From NCBI RefSeq assembly GCF_963678635.1, contig NC_087062.1, positions 56,187,970 through 56,251,969 on the forward strand: 64,000 nt of DNA, written 5' to 3'. Position 1 is the stretch's first letter; each line of letters begins with the position of its first letter. The translations under genes and the position numbers were made by a program. The notes beneath the pieces were generated by a model that ran no database searches, was not told where the DNA came from, and was given only the letters and a program-made list of their open reading frames with translations. Shown here in pieces: positions 33,011 through 47,087 of this stretch. This DNA comes from Symsagittifera roscoffensis (taxonomy: Eukaryota; Xenacoelomorpha; Acoela; Convolutidae).

Positions 33011-33499
33011 TAACATTCATAACATTTTAAATATTCTCAGACAACAAAATATTTTTGAATGGACAACAGAACATCCAAAACGATTTGAAGAAATAAAAAC
33101 ACTCTTCACTGAACAAATATCAAATACTTACTCCAGATCCAGACCAACCATTTTATGCTATGTGCGACGCCTCCAATTTCTGCATCGGCTCAGCATTATT
33201 ACAATCACGCAGTGGAACAAATAAATTGAATTTTGTTTCAGCAAACTCAAGACTATTTACACAAGCTGAACTTAGACTCTCTTCCTTTATGAGAGAATGC
33301 ACAGCTAAAAATATACTCTGACAGAATATGATTTTTTAATACTTGGATCAAAACATCCAACAGTTCTATTTAAAGATCATAAACCTATAATTATTCCATT
33401 GACACAAAAATCTAATTCAATCTATAATTTTATTGATTTCAATTAATTCTAATGAAATTCCCACACTTACATACAGTTTGAACCGCTAGAAAGTATCTT
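33011..33499 (+). pseudogene. RNase H fragment, unit 1 second copy
   Basis: Same fusion point as 26386. An extra T at about 33127 ('aatacttactccag') shifts the frame before YAMCDASNFCIGSAL. The third Asp (FKDHKP) is kept here. Confidence 0.6.
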
Positions 33500-35361
33500 C
33501 CATTGCACTCAGTCGAAACACAACACCTAAATTACTAACAAGAATAACAACAGTAGAAATACCACAAAATATTAAGTTTTTTCTTGCAAAAGACGAAACA
33601 ACACCACGATTGGATTGCAAATACGCCGTACAAACTGACATTGATACTGTACAGATAAATAATTTAGAACACTTTCCATTATATCTAGATTGCCAAAATA
33701 ATCACTACGAAATAGACTTATTAGGAAACTCTACCTTTAAACCGATACAAAATTAATCATGGATCACATTAATACACAACAAAAACCACTTGAACAAAAA
33801 ATGTATTGGACAGGCCTATTCGCCTAATTCAAAAAAGAAAACTTAACTAACAACATAAATTTATCAGGACTTCCAGATATAGATCCAAAATACACAATTA
33901 ATCTAAATTATAACCTACATGACCCTCTACATAACATACCTCATTGAAAAGCAGAAATTGAAAAATTATTTTTATCAGCTCCAGACAAATTGACAATTGA
34001 GCTACTTTAAAAATACCAAAACCTTGACCCAGTCATTAGACAACTAAAGTCTTGGCAAAATTATAAAACAAAATCTATAAAAGCAGATACCACAATTCTA
34101 GGAAACAAAACACTGCCTCGATACTTTAGAAAATTCACTAACACGTCTATAACATCTATAAACGAGGATACCAATGTTTTAGAACACTAAACACCTGAAT
34201 TAAAAGTACCCTGTTTTCCACTAAGTTTGATACTCCTAGCATTTCACATTTCACATTCCTTAAGTACAAAAGAACATGCAGGATCAGAAAAAACATACTC
34301 AAGTTTTATCCAAAATTATTACTTTCCAGTTGCACCGATTTAAATTAAAGTATTATGAAACTATTGCATAACATGCTAGTTATATAAACCATCCCCACAT
34401 CAGAAACAAATAGCCGAGAAACAAGATTTTAAAGGACAAAGTTTATATTTCAACCTCAGAATCTAATTTGATTCAAAAGGACCGATATCACCCTCTTCAG
34501 AAGGAAACTCAAATACAATGCTTATAGTTGATGCGTTTACACACTATGTAGCACTCAACCCACTACCTCCTTGTAATGCCTATTATGCATATACAACACT
34601 AGGAACCCTGGATAGCAAAATTTGTATTACCAGAAATTCTTGTCACCGATAATGGCACTGAATTCATATATAAAGAAATCATCACATTATGCCATCTATT
34701 TAACATTAAACACAAACCACGAACGTTTTATACCCCATGGACTAATGGTTTAGTCAAAGGAATGAACCGTTCACTACAGGAGTACCTCAGATGTATCGTA
34801 AATAAAATGATACAAAATACACTGAATGGTCAACAGATGTAAATTTATTCCGTTTAGCTTATATTTCACAGATAACAACAACCCTAGGACTATCACCTTA
34901 TGATACGGTTTTCAATCAAAAGCCACGGAAACCAATTAAGTTCGCAGCAAACTCCTCAACAATACACAAGGTTATTGCCAACCTACAAATGAATCAATTT
35001 GTTTTACTTACCATTACACACGCACGATGAAGATCACTTTGATCACCCACAAATCTTAAAATTAGCTTCCAGCACACATACCGAAATGATTTTAAATAGA
35101 GATAAAAAAACAAAATGAAAGTTATCAAAAAATAGCCAAAAAAAACTTTTACTAAGACAGGATGTTCAATCACATATAAATTCACAATTCACACCAGCTA
35201 CAAACCTAAAAATTGGAACATTTGTCTCAATAGTTCAACACAGAAACATTCTTTTACCATATTACACAAAAGAACATGCTCTTTGTGAACTAACACAGTT
35301 ATACTCCTTTACAGGACTCAAATCTGTTCCCGACCCGACTGAAAATTAAAAATACCCGACT
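33500..35361 (+). pseudogene. Integrase monomer M4
   Basis: Follows RNase H. TAA replaces Ser in the KPIQNSSW stretch (about 33752), and a TGA replaces Ser in PHSKAE (33945). SPSSEGN intact. Catalytic-Glu position is AAA (34756-34758). Confidence 0.7.
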
Positions 35362-37232
35362 AAAATCTCAAAAAATAAGCAAAAAACAAATACCACAAAA
35401 ACAAAGCAAAAATCAAAAACTAGAAGGAAAAATTTTTATCACAAGAAACAAAAAAAAATCTCAACAACGAAATTCATCACAATTGGATTGCAAATATGCC
35501 GTACAAACTGACATTGATAATGCACAGATAAATACTTTAGAACACTTTCCATTATATCTAGATTGCCAAAATAGTCACAACGAAATAGACTTATTAGGAA
35601 ACTCTACATTTAAACCGATACAATATTCATCATGGATCACAACAATGAACAACAAAAACAACTTAAACAAAAAATGTATTGGAAAGACTTATTTCCCTAA
35701 TTCGAAAAAGAAAACTTAACTAACAACATAAATTTATCAGGACTTCCAGATATAGATTAAAAAAACACAATTAATCTAAATTATAACCTATATGACCCTC
35801 TACAAAACATGCCTCATTCAAAAGCAGAAGTTGAAAAAATATTTCTATCAGCCCCAGACAAAGTGACAATTGAGCTACTTTAAAAATACCAAAACCTTGA
35901 CCCAGTCATTAGACAACTAAAGTCTTGGCAAAATTATAAAACAAAATCTATAAAAGCAGATACCACAATTCTAGGAAACAAAACACTGCCTCGATACTTT
36001 AGAAAATTCACTAACACGTCTATAACATCTATAAACGAGGATACCAATGTTTTAGAACACTAAACACCTGAATTAAAAGTACCCTGTTTTCCACTAAGTT
36101 TGATACTCCTAGCATTTCACATTTCACATTCCTTAAGTACAAAAGCACATGCAGGATCAGAAAAAACATACTCAAGTTTTATCCAAAATTATTACTTTCC
36201 AGTTGCACCGATTTAAATTAAAGTATTATGAAACTATTGCATAACATGCTAGTTATATAAACCATCCCCACATCAGAAACAAATAGCCGAGAAACAAGAT
36301 TTTAAAGGACAAAGTTTATATTTCAACCTCAGAATCTCATTTGATTCAAAAGGACCGATATCACCCTCTTCATAAGGAAACTCAAATACAATGCTTATAG
36401 TTGATGCGTTTACACACTATGTAGCACTCAACCCACTACCTCCTTGTAACGCCTATTATGCATATACAACACTAGGAACCATGGATAGCAAAATTTGTAT
36501 TACCAGAAACTCATGTCACCGATAATGGCACTGAATTCATATATAAAGAAATCATCACATTATGCCATCTATATAACATTAAACACAAACCACGAACGTT
36601 TTATACCCCATGGACTAATGGTTTAGTCAAAGGAATGAACCGTTCACTACAAGAGTACCTCAGATGTATCATAAATAAAATGATACAAAATACACTGAAT
36701 GGTCAACAGATGTAAATTTATTCCGTTTAGCTTATATTTCACAGATAACAACAACCCTAGGACTATCACCTTATGATACGGTTTTCAATCAAAAGCCACG
36801 GAAACCAATTAAGTTCGCAGCAAACTCCTCAACAATACACAAGGTTATTGCCAACCTACAAAAGAATCAATTTGTTTTACTTACCATTACACACGCACGA
36901 TGAAGATCACTTTGATCACCCACAAATCTTAAAATTAGCTTCCAGCACACATACCGAAATGATTTTAAATGGAGATAAAAAACAAAATGAAAGTTATCAA
37001 AAAATAGCCAAAAAAAACTTTTACTAAGACAGGATGTTCAATCACATATAAATTCACGATTCACACCAGCTACAAACCTAAAAATTGGAACATTTGTCTC
37101 AATAGTTCAACACAGAAACATTCTTTTACCATATTACACAAAAGAACATGCTCTTTGCAAACTAACACAGTTATACTCCTTTACAGGACTCAAAGCTGTT
37201 CCCGACCCGACTGAAAATTAAAAATACCCGAC
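35362..37232 (+). pseudogene. Integrase monomer M5
   Basis: Short-type junction near 35470. SPSS is followed by TAA as in M1, so M1 and M5 share a subtype over the core. Catalytic-Glu position AAA (36629-36631). It carries TAA after GLPDID (35757), shared with M6 and M13. Confidence 0.7.
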
Positions 37233-39106
37233 TAAAATCTCAAAAAATAAGCAAAAAACAAATACCTCAAAAACAAAGAAAAAATTAAAAACTAGAAGAA
37301 AAAATTTTTATCACAAGAAACAAAAAAAAATCTCAACAACGAAATTCATCACAATTGGATTGCAAATATGCCGTACAAACTGACATTGATAATGCACAGA
37401 TAAATAATTTAGAACACTTTCCATTATATCTAGATTGCCAAAATAGTCACAATGAAATAGACTTATTAGGAAACTCTACATTTAAACCGATACAATGTTC
37501 ATCATGGATCACAACAATGAACAACAAAAACCACTTAAACAAAAAATGTATTGGAAAGACTTATTTTCCTAATTCGAAAAAGAAAACTTAACTAACAACA
37601 TAAATTTATCAGGACTTCCAGATATAGATTAAAAAAACACAATTAATCTAAATTATAACCTATATGACCCTCTACAAAACATGCCTCATTCAAAAGCAGA
37701 AGTTGAAAAAATATTTTATCAGCCCCAGACAAAGTGACAATTGAACTACTACATAAATACCAAAACCTTGACCAAATCATTAGACAACTAAAGTCTTGGC
37801 AAAAATATAAAACAAAATCCATAAAAGCAGATACCACAATTCCAGGAAACAAAACACTGCCTCGATACTTTAGAAAATTCACTAACACGTCTATAACATC
37901 TATAAACGAGGATACCAATGTTTTAGAACACTAAACACCTGAATTAAAAGTACCCTGTTTTCCACTAAGTTTGATACTCCTAGCATTTCACATTTCACAT
38001 TCCTTAAGTACAAAAGAACATGCAGGATCAGAAAAAAAAACATACCCAAATTTTATCCAAAATTATTACTTTCCAATTGCACCGATTTGGGTTAAATTAT
38101 TATGAAACTATTGCATAACATGCTAGTTAAATAAACCATCCCCACATCAGAAACAAATAGCCGAGAAACAAGATTTTAAAGGACAAAGTTTATATTTCAA
38201 CCTCAGAATCTCATTTGATTCAAAAGGACCGATATCACCCTCTTCAGAAGGAAACTCAAATACAATGCTTATAGTTGATGCGTTTACACACTATGTAGCA
38301 CTCAACCCACTACCTCCTGGTAACGCCTATTATGCATATACAACACTAGGAACCATGGATAGCAAAATTTGTATTACCAGAAATTCTTGTCACCGATAAT
38401 GGCACTGAATTCATATATAAAGAAATCATCACATTATGCCATCTATATAACATTAAACACAAACCACGAACGTTTCATACCCCATGGACTAATGGTTTAG
38501 TCAAAGGAATGAACCGTTCACTACAAGAGTACCTCAGATGTATCATAAATAAAATGATACAAAATACACTGAATGGTAAACAGATGTAAATTTATTCCGT
38601 TTAGCTTATATTTCACAGATAAAAACAACCCTAGGACTATCACCTTATGACACGGTTTTCAATCAAAAGCCACGGAAACCAATTAAGTTCGCAGCAAACT
38701 CCTCAACAATACACAAGGTTATTGCCAACCTACAAATGAATCAATTTGTTTTACTTACCATTACACACGCACGATGAAGATCACTTTGATCACCCACAAA
38801 TCTTAAAATTAGCTTCCAGCACACATACCGAAATGATTTTAAATAGAGATAAAAAACACAATGAAAATTATCAAAAAATAGCCAAAAAAACTTTTACTAA
38901 GACAGAATGTTCAATCACATATAATTTCACGATTCACACCAGCTACAAACCTAAAAATTGGAACATTTGTTTCAATAGTTCAACACAGAAACAATCTTTT
39001 ACCATATTACACAAAAGAACATGCTCTTCGCGAACTAACACAGTTATACTCCTTTACAGAACTCAAAGCTGTTCCCGACCCGACTGAAATTTAAAAATAC
39101 CTGACT
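37233..39106 (+). pseudogene. Integrase monomer M6
   Basis: Short-type junction near 37342. The 37734-37934 frame (TIELLHKYQNLDQIIRQLKS to EDTNVLEH) is the helical linker before the zinc-binding region. SPSSEGN intact; catalytic-Glu position AAA (38503-38505). A 113-codon frame at 38746-39087 covers the C-terminal end in a shifted frame. Confidence 0.7.
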
Positions 39107-39889
39107 AAAATCTCAAAAAATAAGCAAAAAACAAATACCTCAAAAACAAAGAAAAAATCAAAAACTAGAAGAAAAAAACATTATCAAAATAAAAAAAAAT
39201 CTCAACAACGAAAATCATCACGACTCAGAAATTTTCCATTGCACTCAGTCGAAACACGCCACCTAAATTACTAACAACAATAACAACAGTAGAAATACCA
39301 CAAAATATTAAGTTTTTTCTTGCAAAAGACGAAACAACACCACGATTGGATTGCAAATATGCCGTACAAACTGACATTGATACTGTACAGATAAATAATT
39401 TAGAACACTTTCCATTATATCTAGATTGCCAAAATAATCACTACGAAATAGACTTATTAGGAAACTCTACCTTTAAACCGATACAAAATTCATCATGGAT
39501 CACAATAATACACAACAAAAACCACTTGAACAAAAAATGTATTGGACAGACCTATTCCCCTAATTCGAAAAAGAAAACCTAACTAACAACATAAATTTAT
39601 CAGGACTTCCAGATATAGATCCAAAATACACAATTAATCTAAATTATAACCTACATGACCCTCTACATAACATACCTCGTTCAAAAGCAGAAAAAGAAAA
39701 AATATTTCTATCAGCCCCAGCCAAAGTGACAATTGAACTACTACATAAATACCAAAACCTTGACCAAATCATTAGACAACTAAAGTCTTGGCAAAAATAT
39801 AAAACAAAATCCATAAAAGCAGATACCACAATTCCAGGAAACAAAACACTGCCTCAATACTTTAGAAAATTCACTAACACGTCTATAAC
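39107..39889 (+). pseudogene. Integrase monomer head M7, cut by the 16.5-kb joint
   Basis: Long-type junction (about 39226). It reads LDCKYAVQTDIDTVQINNLE and continues to the FRKFTNTSIT stretch, then breaks at 39889 where unit 2 starts. Confidence 0.75.
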
Positions 39890-40113
39890 TTGATATTTAA
39901 ACTCTATCACAATTCATTAATAAAGGTTTAGTCGAAACAATGCCAACAAAACACAACAAAGCATTTACATCACTCATCCTTAACTTACAACTCCAAAAAA
40001 TTAAAGTACATCATTTCCGCAAACAACTATACAATCCACAGTAAAACCTTCTGTTATTCCAAAATACTCCAAATGGATTATCAAACAATTAATCCAGTAA
40101 CACCATCACGACA

Positions 40114-40730
40114 AACAAATAAATAAAAAACGTCTAATAGAAACAAATTTTCAGATCAAAACCATAACTTTTTGCAAAAACCAAAATAAAAAAACCCCCC
40201 TATATGAACAGTCAAAATCAATCAAAAGCACAAAACTATAATCAAAACGTACCACAAAAAGCTTCTCACAAATTTTATTTTAACGATCAGCCGCGAACTA
40301 GAATGGATCGTTGAGAAAATTTTCCATTTTTTCAGCAAAACAAAAACATGACTATTAAACACAATACAAGGAATCAACCACATTATTGCGAAGATGAAAA
40401 TTAATATAGTCAAAATCAACAATTCAGTGCAAATCAACAAAACAAAAATTGGAATATTGATCAACCAGATCCTATTTATCAACCAGATCTTTTCGGACCA
40501 TATACACGAAACAAAAAAACACGACAAACAAGACTTAACCCAACATCATATGAAAATAATTTTCAATCACAAAATCCTATAAATACACAAAGTTATCAAT
40601 CAGCTCAAATGCAAAATTAAATCCAATTACCATAACATTTTCAACAACTTGAAATATCAAAAACACAATTTACAATTTTTCTCAAATACCAAATACCGCA
40701 GAATCACTACAAACTACTATGAATTCATAA
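40114..40730 (+). pseudogene. Gag N-terminal Gln/Asn-rich region, unit 2
   Basis: Counterpart of 23590-24206 with few differences. 'caaaattaaatcc' introduces an additional stop near 40618. The preceding 39890-40113 repeats 23366-23589. Confidence 0.55.
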
Positions 40731-40733
40731 CTT

Positions 40734-41271
40734 ATGGATGAATCTTCTATATCTCCTAACAAACTTTTAATGACATTCACAGGATCAGATTCTGAATACT
40801 CAGTAGAAGAATATTTAAACGCCAAGTTAGTTTTAAATACAGGACTTAAACCAGTAAATACACCACTTCATCAAAATTGGATACATAGACGCACAGCTCT
40901 AACCCAAACCACACTTGATGGCTTATCCCATAAAAAGTTTTCAGTTTTACCATTAGATATTAAGTCAGATTGGATAAGATTCAAACAAGAATTTTCACAG
41001 ATGTTTGACTCCGAAACAAACAAACAACATCAAAGAGATCTATGCAACGAAATTCGTAGACTCTCTAATGAAACAATCAATTAAATTGCAGTAAGAATCG
41101 AAACATTGGTAAAAAAAACATATTCCCGTAATACGCATGACTATAAAAACACAAAAATGACAGAAACTCTAATGATGACTCTAACACCACAATTACGAAA
41201 AATAGCAATAAAAAAGAGAGCATTAGATCCATCTTCAATTCTAGTACCCGATAAAACTAGGAGATAAACTA
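40734..41271 (+). pseudogene. Gag capsid region, full copy, unit 2
   Basis: Counterpart of 24210-24745 (MDESSISPNKLLMTFTGSDS). It ends at the same TAA after NETIN and continues in frame beyond it (IAVRIETLVKKTYS). Differences are few and scattered. Confidence 0.65.
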
Positions 41272-41818
41272 GAACAAGCTGAAGTCACTATGAAACTGGA
41301 AGAAACAGAAAGTTTAAAATTACAATACGTAAACAGCATCCATGCAACATCTTCACAAAAAAAATAATATTCATGACTCTGACGCTGAACTAGCTGAAAA
41401 AATTACTCAAATATTAAATATCTATCAGAAAAATTCAAATTTTAAAGGCAAACCATCATTCAAAAAATGGTGTAACTTTTGCCGTAGATATGGACATAGC
41501 ATTGCTGACTTAATACAGAAACAACAGGATAATCAAAACAACCCACAGAAATATAGAGAACCAAATAAATCATTTTTTCAATACATGAAAAAAACTTATC
41601 AAAACAAAAACATTCACAGTAATAATAGTTCAGGAAAACCACTTCCAGACAGCTATAATACCCCTAGACAACAATCACGTTACAGAAATCACTACCGCGG
41701 AAGATCTTCAGATCAAAGAAATTCACGAAGTTTTTCACAAAATAGATATAGTCGATCAAACAGTCAAAACAATCAATATCGAAATAACTATTCAAGATCA
41801 AACTCAAACAGCAAATAG
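41272..41818 (+). pseudogene. Gag C-terminal region, longest open copy
   Basis: ORF 41342-41818 (158 codons) runs from the helical stretch DSDAELAEKITQILNIYQKN through CNFCRRYGHSIADLIQ (Leu at 41510-41512 for the last Cys). It continues into the full tail NHYRGRSSDQRNSRSFSQ and RYSRSNSQNNQYRNNYSRSN, ending NSNSK. It is the best-kept gag C-terminus in the window, and it shows the normal order that is frame-shifted at 24746-25320. Confidence 0.65.
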
Positions 41819-42340
41819 GAATTTGACACAATACCAAAGTTCTTAACAAAACTATGGAAGTAGCACACCTAAACATCAAAGACAAATTAACCAAGTACAA
41901 CCAACTGATGAAACCCAATCAGACCCGCCCGGATTTGATAACACAGAAAATTCAGAATTACAACTAAATCACATAAATTGTGAATCCACAGATGATGCGA
42001 GCGAAACAAATGTACGCTTTCAATAAACTAACATCAAATTGAAAATGAATACAAAACACCGATCGAATTGAATTTTGATCAAAACAATAAGAATTTTTTA
42101 AATTTTGAAAATTCCGATAATACACAAAACATAACAGACTATACCGAACAAGAACTTAAAGGAAGTTCAACTACGAACAATTTATACCAGAATATAACAA
42201 ATAAAGTACAACTACCAAAAGAAAATTTGGACAATCTTACTTTTCTTAGAAAGTCCAGAGAGCAACAATTTTCAATCACCAGACCTCTAAATTGATTTTG
42301 TAATAGACTCAAGAGCAGAATCGAATTTTATAAACATTCC
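41819..42340 (+). pseudogene. Linker and protease stub, unit 2
   Basis: As 25321-25835. ORF 42068-42295 covers the Asn-rich linker. The stub has DSRAESNF, as in its partner at 25778. Confidence 0.55.
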
Positions 42341-42895
42341 CACATGGTTATGATACACAATACACTACTTACACCACTTCACCACTACAATACACCACTT
42401 CATCAGAGTTGGATACATAGACGCACAGCTCTAATCCAAACCACACTTGATCGCGCAACCCATAAAAAGTTTTCAGTTTTACCATTAGATATTAAGTCAG
42501 ATTGGAAAAGTTTCAAACAAGTTTTTTCAAAAATAATCTACTCTGAAAGAAACAAACAACATCGAAGAGTTCTATGCAACGAAGTTCGTAGACTCCCTAA
42601 TGAAACAATCAATTAAATTGCAGTAGAAATTGAAACATTGGTAAGAAAAGCATCTTCCCTTAATACGCATGACTATGAAAACACAAAAATGACAGAAACT
42701 CTATTGATGACTCTAACACCACAATTACGGAAAATAGCAATAAAAAAGAGAGCATTGGATCCATCTCCAATTCTAGAACCCGATAAAACTAGGAGGTAAA
42801 CTAGAACAAGCTGAAGTCACTATGGAACTGGAAGAAACAGAAAGTTTAAAATTACAATACGTAAACAGCATCCATACAACATCTTCACAAAAAAA
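42341..42895 (+). pseudogene. Gag capsid copy fused after protease stub, unit 2
   Basis: ORF 42344-42616, NTPLHQSWIHRRTALIQTTL to RRLPNETIN-TAA. It shares the RATHKK variant with its unit 1 counterpart. Confidence 0.6.
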
Positions 42896-43384
42896 ATAAC
42901 ATTCATAACATTTTAAATATTCTCAGACAACAAAATATTTTTGAATGGATAACAGAACATCCAAAACGATTTGAAGAAATAAAAACACTCTTCACTGAAC
43001 AAATATCAAATACTACTCCAGATCCAGACCAACCATTTTATGCTATGTGCGACGCCTCCAATTTCTGCATCGGCTCAGCATTATTACAATCACGCAGTGG
43101 AACAAATAAATTGAATTTTGTTTCAGCAAACTCAAGACTATTTACACAAGCTGAACTTAGACTCTCTTCCTTTATGAGAGAATGCACAGCTAAAAATATA
43201 CTCTGACAGAATATGATTTTTTAATACTTGGATCAAAACATCCAACAGTTCTATTTAAAGATCATAAGCCTATAATTATTCCATTGACACAAAAATCTAA
43301 TTCAATCTATAAATTTATTGATTTCAAATAATTCTAATGAAATTCCCACACTTACATACAGTTTGGTCCGCTAGAAAGCATCTT
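42896..43384 (+). pseudogene. RNase H fragment, unit 2 first copy
   Basis: Follows gag across the eight-A joint. YAMCDASNFCIGSALLQS and RECTA are present, with FKDHKP intact, so the Tyr change at 26730 is private to unit 1. Confidence 0.6.
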
Positions 43385-45212
43385 CCATTGCACTCAGTCG
43401 AAACACACCACCTAAATTACTAACAAGAATAACAACAGTAGAAATACCACAAAATATTAAGTTTTTTCTTGCAAAAGACGAAACAACGCCACGATTGGAT
43501 TGCAAATACGCCGTACAAACTGACATTGATACTGTACAGATAAATAATTTAGAACACTTTCCATTATAGACTTATTAGGAAACTCTACTTTTAAACCGAT
43601 ACAAAATTCATCATGGATCACAATAATACACAACAAAAACCACTTAAACAAAAAATGTATTGGACAGACCTATTCCCCTAATTCGAAAAAGAAAACTTAA
43701 CTAACAACATAAATTTATCAGGACTTCCAGATATAGATCTAAAAACACAATTAATCTTAATTATAACCTACATGACCCTCTACATAACATACCTCATTCA
43801 AAAGCAGAAATTGAAAAATTATTTCTATCAGCCCCTGAAAAATTGACAATTGAGCTACTTTAAAAATACCAAAACCTTGACCCAGTCATTAGACAACTGA
43901 AGTCTTGGCAAAATTATAAAACAAAATCCATAAAAGCAGATACCACAATTCTAGGAAACAAAACACTGCCTCAATACTTTAGAAAATTCACTAACACGTC
44001 TATAACATCTATAAACGAGGATACCAATGTTTTAGAACACTAAACACCTGAATTAAAAGTACCCTGTTTTCCACTAAGTTTGATACTCCTTGCATTTCAC
44101 ATTTCACATTCCTTAAGTACAAAAGAACATGCAGGATCAGAAAAAACATACTCAAGTTTTATCCAAAATTATTACTTTCCAGTTGCACCGATTTAAATTA
44201 AAGTATTATGAAACTATTGCATAACATGCTAGTTATATAAACCATCCCCACATCAGAAACAAATAGCCGAGAAACAAGATTTTAAAGGACAAAGTTTATA
44301 TTTCAACCTCAGAATCTCATTTGATTCAAAAGGACCGATATCACCCTCTTCATAAGGAAACTCAAATACAATGCTTATAGTTGATGCGTTTACACACTAT
44401 GTAGCACTCAACCCACTACCTCCTTGTAACGCCTATTATGCATATACAACACTAGGAACCATGGATAGCAAAATTTGTATTACCAGAAACTCATGTCACC
44501 GATAATGGCACTGAATTCATATATAAAGAAATCATCACATTATGCCATCTATATAACATTAAACACAAACCACGAACGTTTTATACCCCATGGACTAATG
44601 GTTTAGTCAAAGGAATGAACCGTTCACTACAAGAGTACCTCAGATGTATCATAAATAAAATGATACAAAATACACTGAATGGTCAACAGATGTAAATTTA
44701 TTCCGTTTAGCTTATATTTCACAGATAACAACAACCCTAGGACTATCACCTTATGATACGGTTTTCAATCAAAAGCCACGGAAACCAATTAAGTTCGCAG
44801 CAAACTCCTCAACAATTCACAAGGTTATTGCCAACCTACAAAAGAATCAATTTGTTTTACTTACCATTACACACGCACGATGAAGATCACTTTGATCACC
44901 CACAAATCTTAAAATTAGCTTCCAGCACACATACCAAAATGATTTTAAATAGAGATAAAAAAACAAAATGAAATTTATCAATAAATTGCCAAAAAAAACT
45001 TTTACTAAGACAGGATGTTCAATCACATATAAATTCACGATTCACACCAGCTACAAACCTAAAAATTGGAACATTTGTCTCAATAGTTCAACACAGAAAC
45101 ATTTTTTTACCATGTTACACAAAAGAACATGCTCTTTGCGAACTAACACAGTTATACTCCTTTACAGGACTCAAAGCTGTTCCCGACCCGACTGAAAATT
45201 AAAAATACCCGA
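43385..45212 (+). pseudogene. Integrase monomer M8
   Basis: Counterpart of M1, with a private deletion of about 32 bp at 43569 ('ccattatagactta') inside the LYLDCQNN stretch. SPSS is followed by TAA. Catalytic-Glu position AAA (44609-44611). Confidence 0.7.
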
Positions 45213-47087
45213 CTAAAATCTCAAAAAATAAGCAAAAAACAAATACCACAAAAACAAAGCAAAAATCAAAAACTAGAAGGAAAAATTTTTATCACAAGAA
45301 ACAAAAAAAATCTCAACAACGAAATTCATCACAATTGGATTGCAAATATGCCGTACAAACTGACATTGATAATGCACAGATAAATACTTTAGAACACTTT
45401 CCATTATATCTAGATTGCCAAAATAGTCACAACGAAATAGACTTATTAGGAAACTCTACATTTAAACCGATACAATATTCATCATGGATCACAACAATAC
45501 ACAACAAAAACCACTTGAACAAAAAATGTATTGGACAGACCTATTTCTCTAATTCCAAAAAAAAAAACTTAACTAACAACATAAATTTATCAGGACTTCC
45601 AGATATAGTTTCAAAAAACACAATTAATCTAAATTATAACCTATATGACCCTCTACAAAACATGCCTCATTCAAAAGCAGAAGTTGAAAAGATATTTCTA
45701 TCAGCCCCAGACAAAGTGACAATTGAACTACTACATAAATACCAAAACCTTGACCAAATCATTAGACAACTAAAGTCTTGGCAAAAATATAAAACAAAAT
45801 CCATAAAAGCAGATACCACATTTCCAGGAAACAAAACACTGCCTCAATACTTTAGAAAATTCACTAACACGTCTATAACATCTATAAACGAGGATACCAA
45901 TGTTTTAGAACACTAAACACCTGAATTAAAAGTACCCTGTTTTCCACTAAGTTTGATACTCCTAGCATTTCACATTTCACATTCCTTAAGTACAAAAGAA
46001 CATGCAGGATCAGAAAAAAAACATACTCAAATTTTATCCAAAATTATTACTTTCCAATTGCACCGATTTGGATTAAAGTATTATGAAACTATTGCATAAC
46101 ATGCTAGTTAAATAAAACATCCCCACATCAGAAACAAATAGCCGAGAAACAAGATTTTAAAGGACAAAGTTTATATTTCAACCTCAGAATCTCATTTGAT
46201 TCAAAAGGACCGATATCACCCTCTTCAGAAGGAAACTCAAATACAATGCTTATAGTTGATGCGTTTACACTTTATGTAGCACTCAACCCACTACCTCCTT
46301 GTAATGCCTATTATGCATATACAACACTAGGAACCCTGGATAGCAAAATTTGTATTACCAGAAATTCTTGTCACCGATAATGGCACTGAATTCATATATA
46401 AAGAAATCATCACATTAAGCCATCTATTTAACATTAAACACAAACCACGAACGTTTCATACCCCATGGACTAATGGTTTAGTCAAAGGAATGAACCGTTC
46501 ACTACAAGAATACCTCAGATGTATCATAAATAAAATGATACAAAATACACTGAATGGTCAACAGATGTAAATTTATTCCGTTTAGCTTATATTTCACAGA
46601 TTAAAACAACCCTAGGACTATCACCTTATGATACGGTTTTCAATCAAAAGCCACGGAAACCAATTAAGTTCGCAGCAAACTCCTCAACAATACACAAGGT
46701 TATTGCCAACCTACAAAAGAATCAATTTGTTTTACTTACCATTACACACGCACGATAAAGATCACTTTGATCACCCACAAATCTTAAAATTAGCTTCCAG
46801 CACACATACCGAAATGATTTTAAATAGAGATAAAAAAACAAAATGAAAGTTATCAAAAAATAGCCAAAAAAACTTTTACTAAGACAGGATGTTCAATCAC
46901 ATATAAATTCACCATTCACACCAGCTACAAACTTAAAAATTGGAACATTTGTCTCAATAGTTCAACACAGAAACATTCTTATACCATATTACACAAAAGA
47001 ACATGCTCTTTGCGAACTAACACAGTTATACTCCTTTACAGGACTCAAAGTTGTTCCCGACCCGACTGAAAAATAAAAATACCCGAC
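45213..47087 (+). pseudogene. Integrase monomer M9 with 193-codon open frame
   Basis: Short-type junction. ORF 45335-45916 is the longest open frame in the array. It runs LDCKYAVQTDIDNAQINTLE, SGLPDIVSKNTINLNYNLYD, SAPDKVTIELLHKYQNLDQI, then FRKFTNTSITSINEDTNVLE and TAA. It corresponds to the linker between RNase H and the integrase zinc-binding domain and has no catalytic residues. Core: SPSSEGN intact, Lys at 46484-46486. Confidence 0.7.

Larger units (their letters stand above)
23366..39889 (+). repeat. Large tandem duplication, unit 1 (about 16.5 kb)
   Basis: The block starting 'ttgatatttaaactctatcac' recurs at 39890 in the same order: gag, zinc knuckle, protease stub, second gag, RNase H, integrase monomers, third gag and so on. 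Offsets between matching points are about 16,524 at the left, 16,492 in the middle and 17,410 further right, where unit 2 has one extra truncated monomer (47088-48073). Unit 1 stops inside an integrase monomer at 'acgtctataac'. Three bases (AAC) are common to both parents of the joint. Confidence 0.8.

Noticed and set aside
23699-42000. Minus-strand ORFs with hydrophobic translations (23699-24004, 25138-25392, 40222-40527, 41664-41918 and others) as membrane proteins
   Set aside because: They are the complement of Asn/Gln/Lys-rich gag sequence. AAT, CAA and AAA codons read as Ile, Leu and Phe on the other strand, which mimics membrane segments.
45335-45916. The 193-codon open frame as a functional domesticated gene
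   Set aside because: It is one of about fourteen copies of the pol linker, the others being broken by unrelated stops. It lacks catalytic residues and shows no sign of selection. It is open by chance in this copy.
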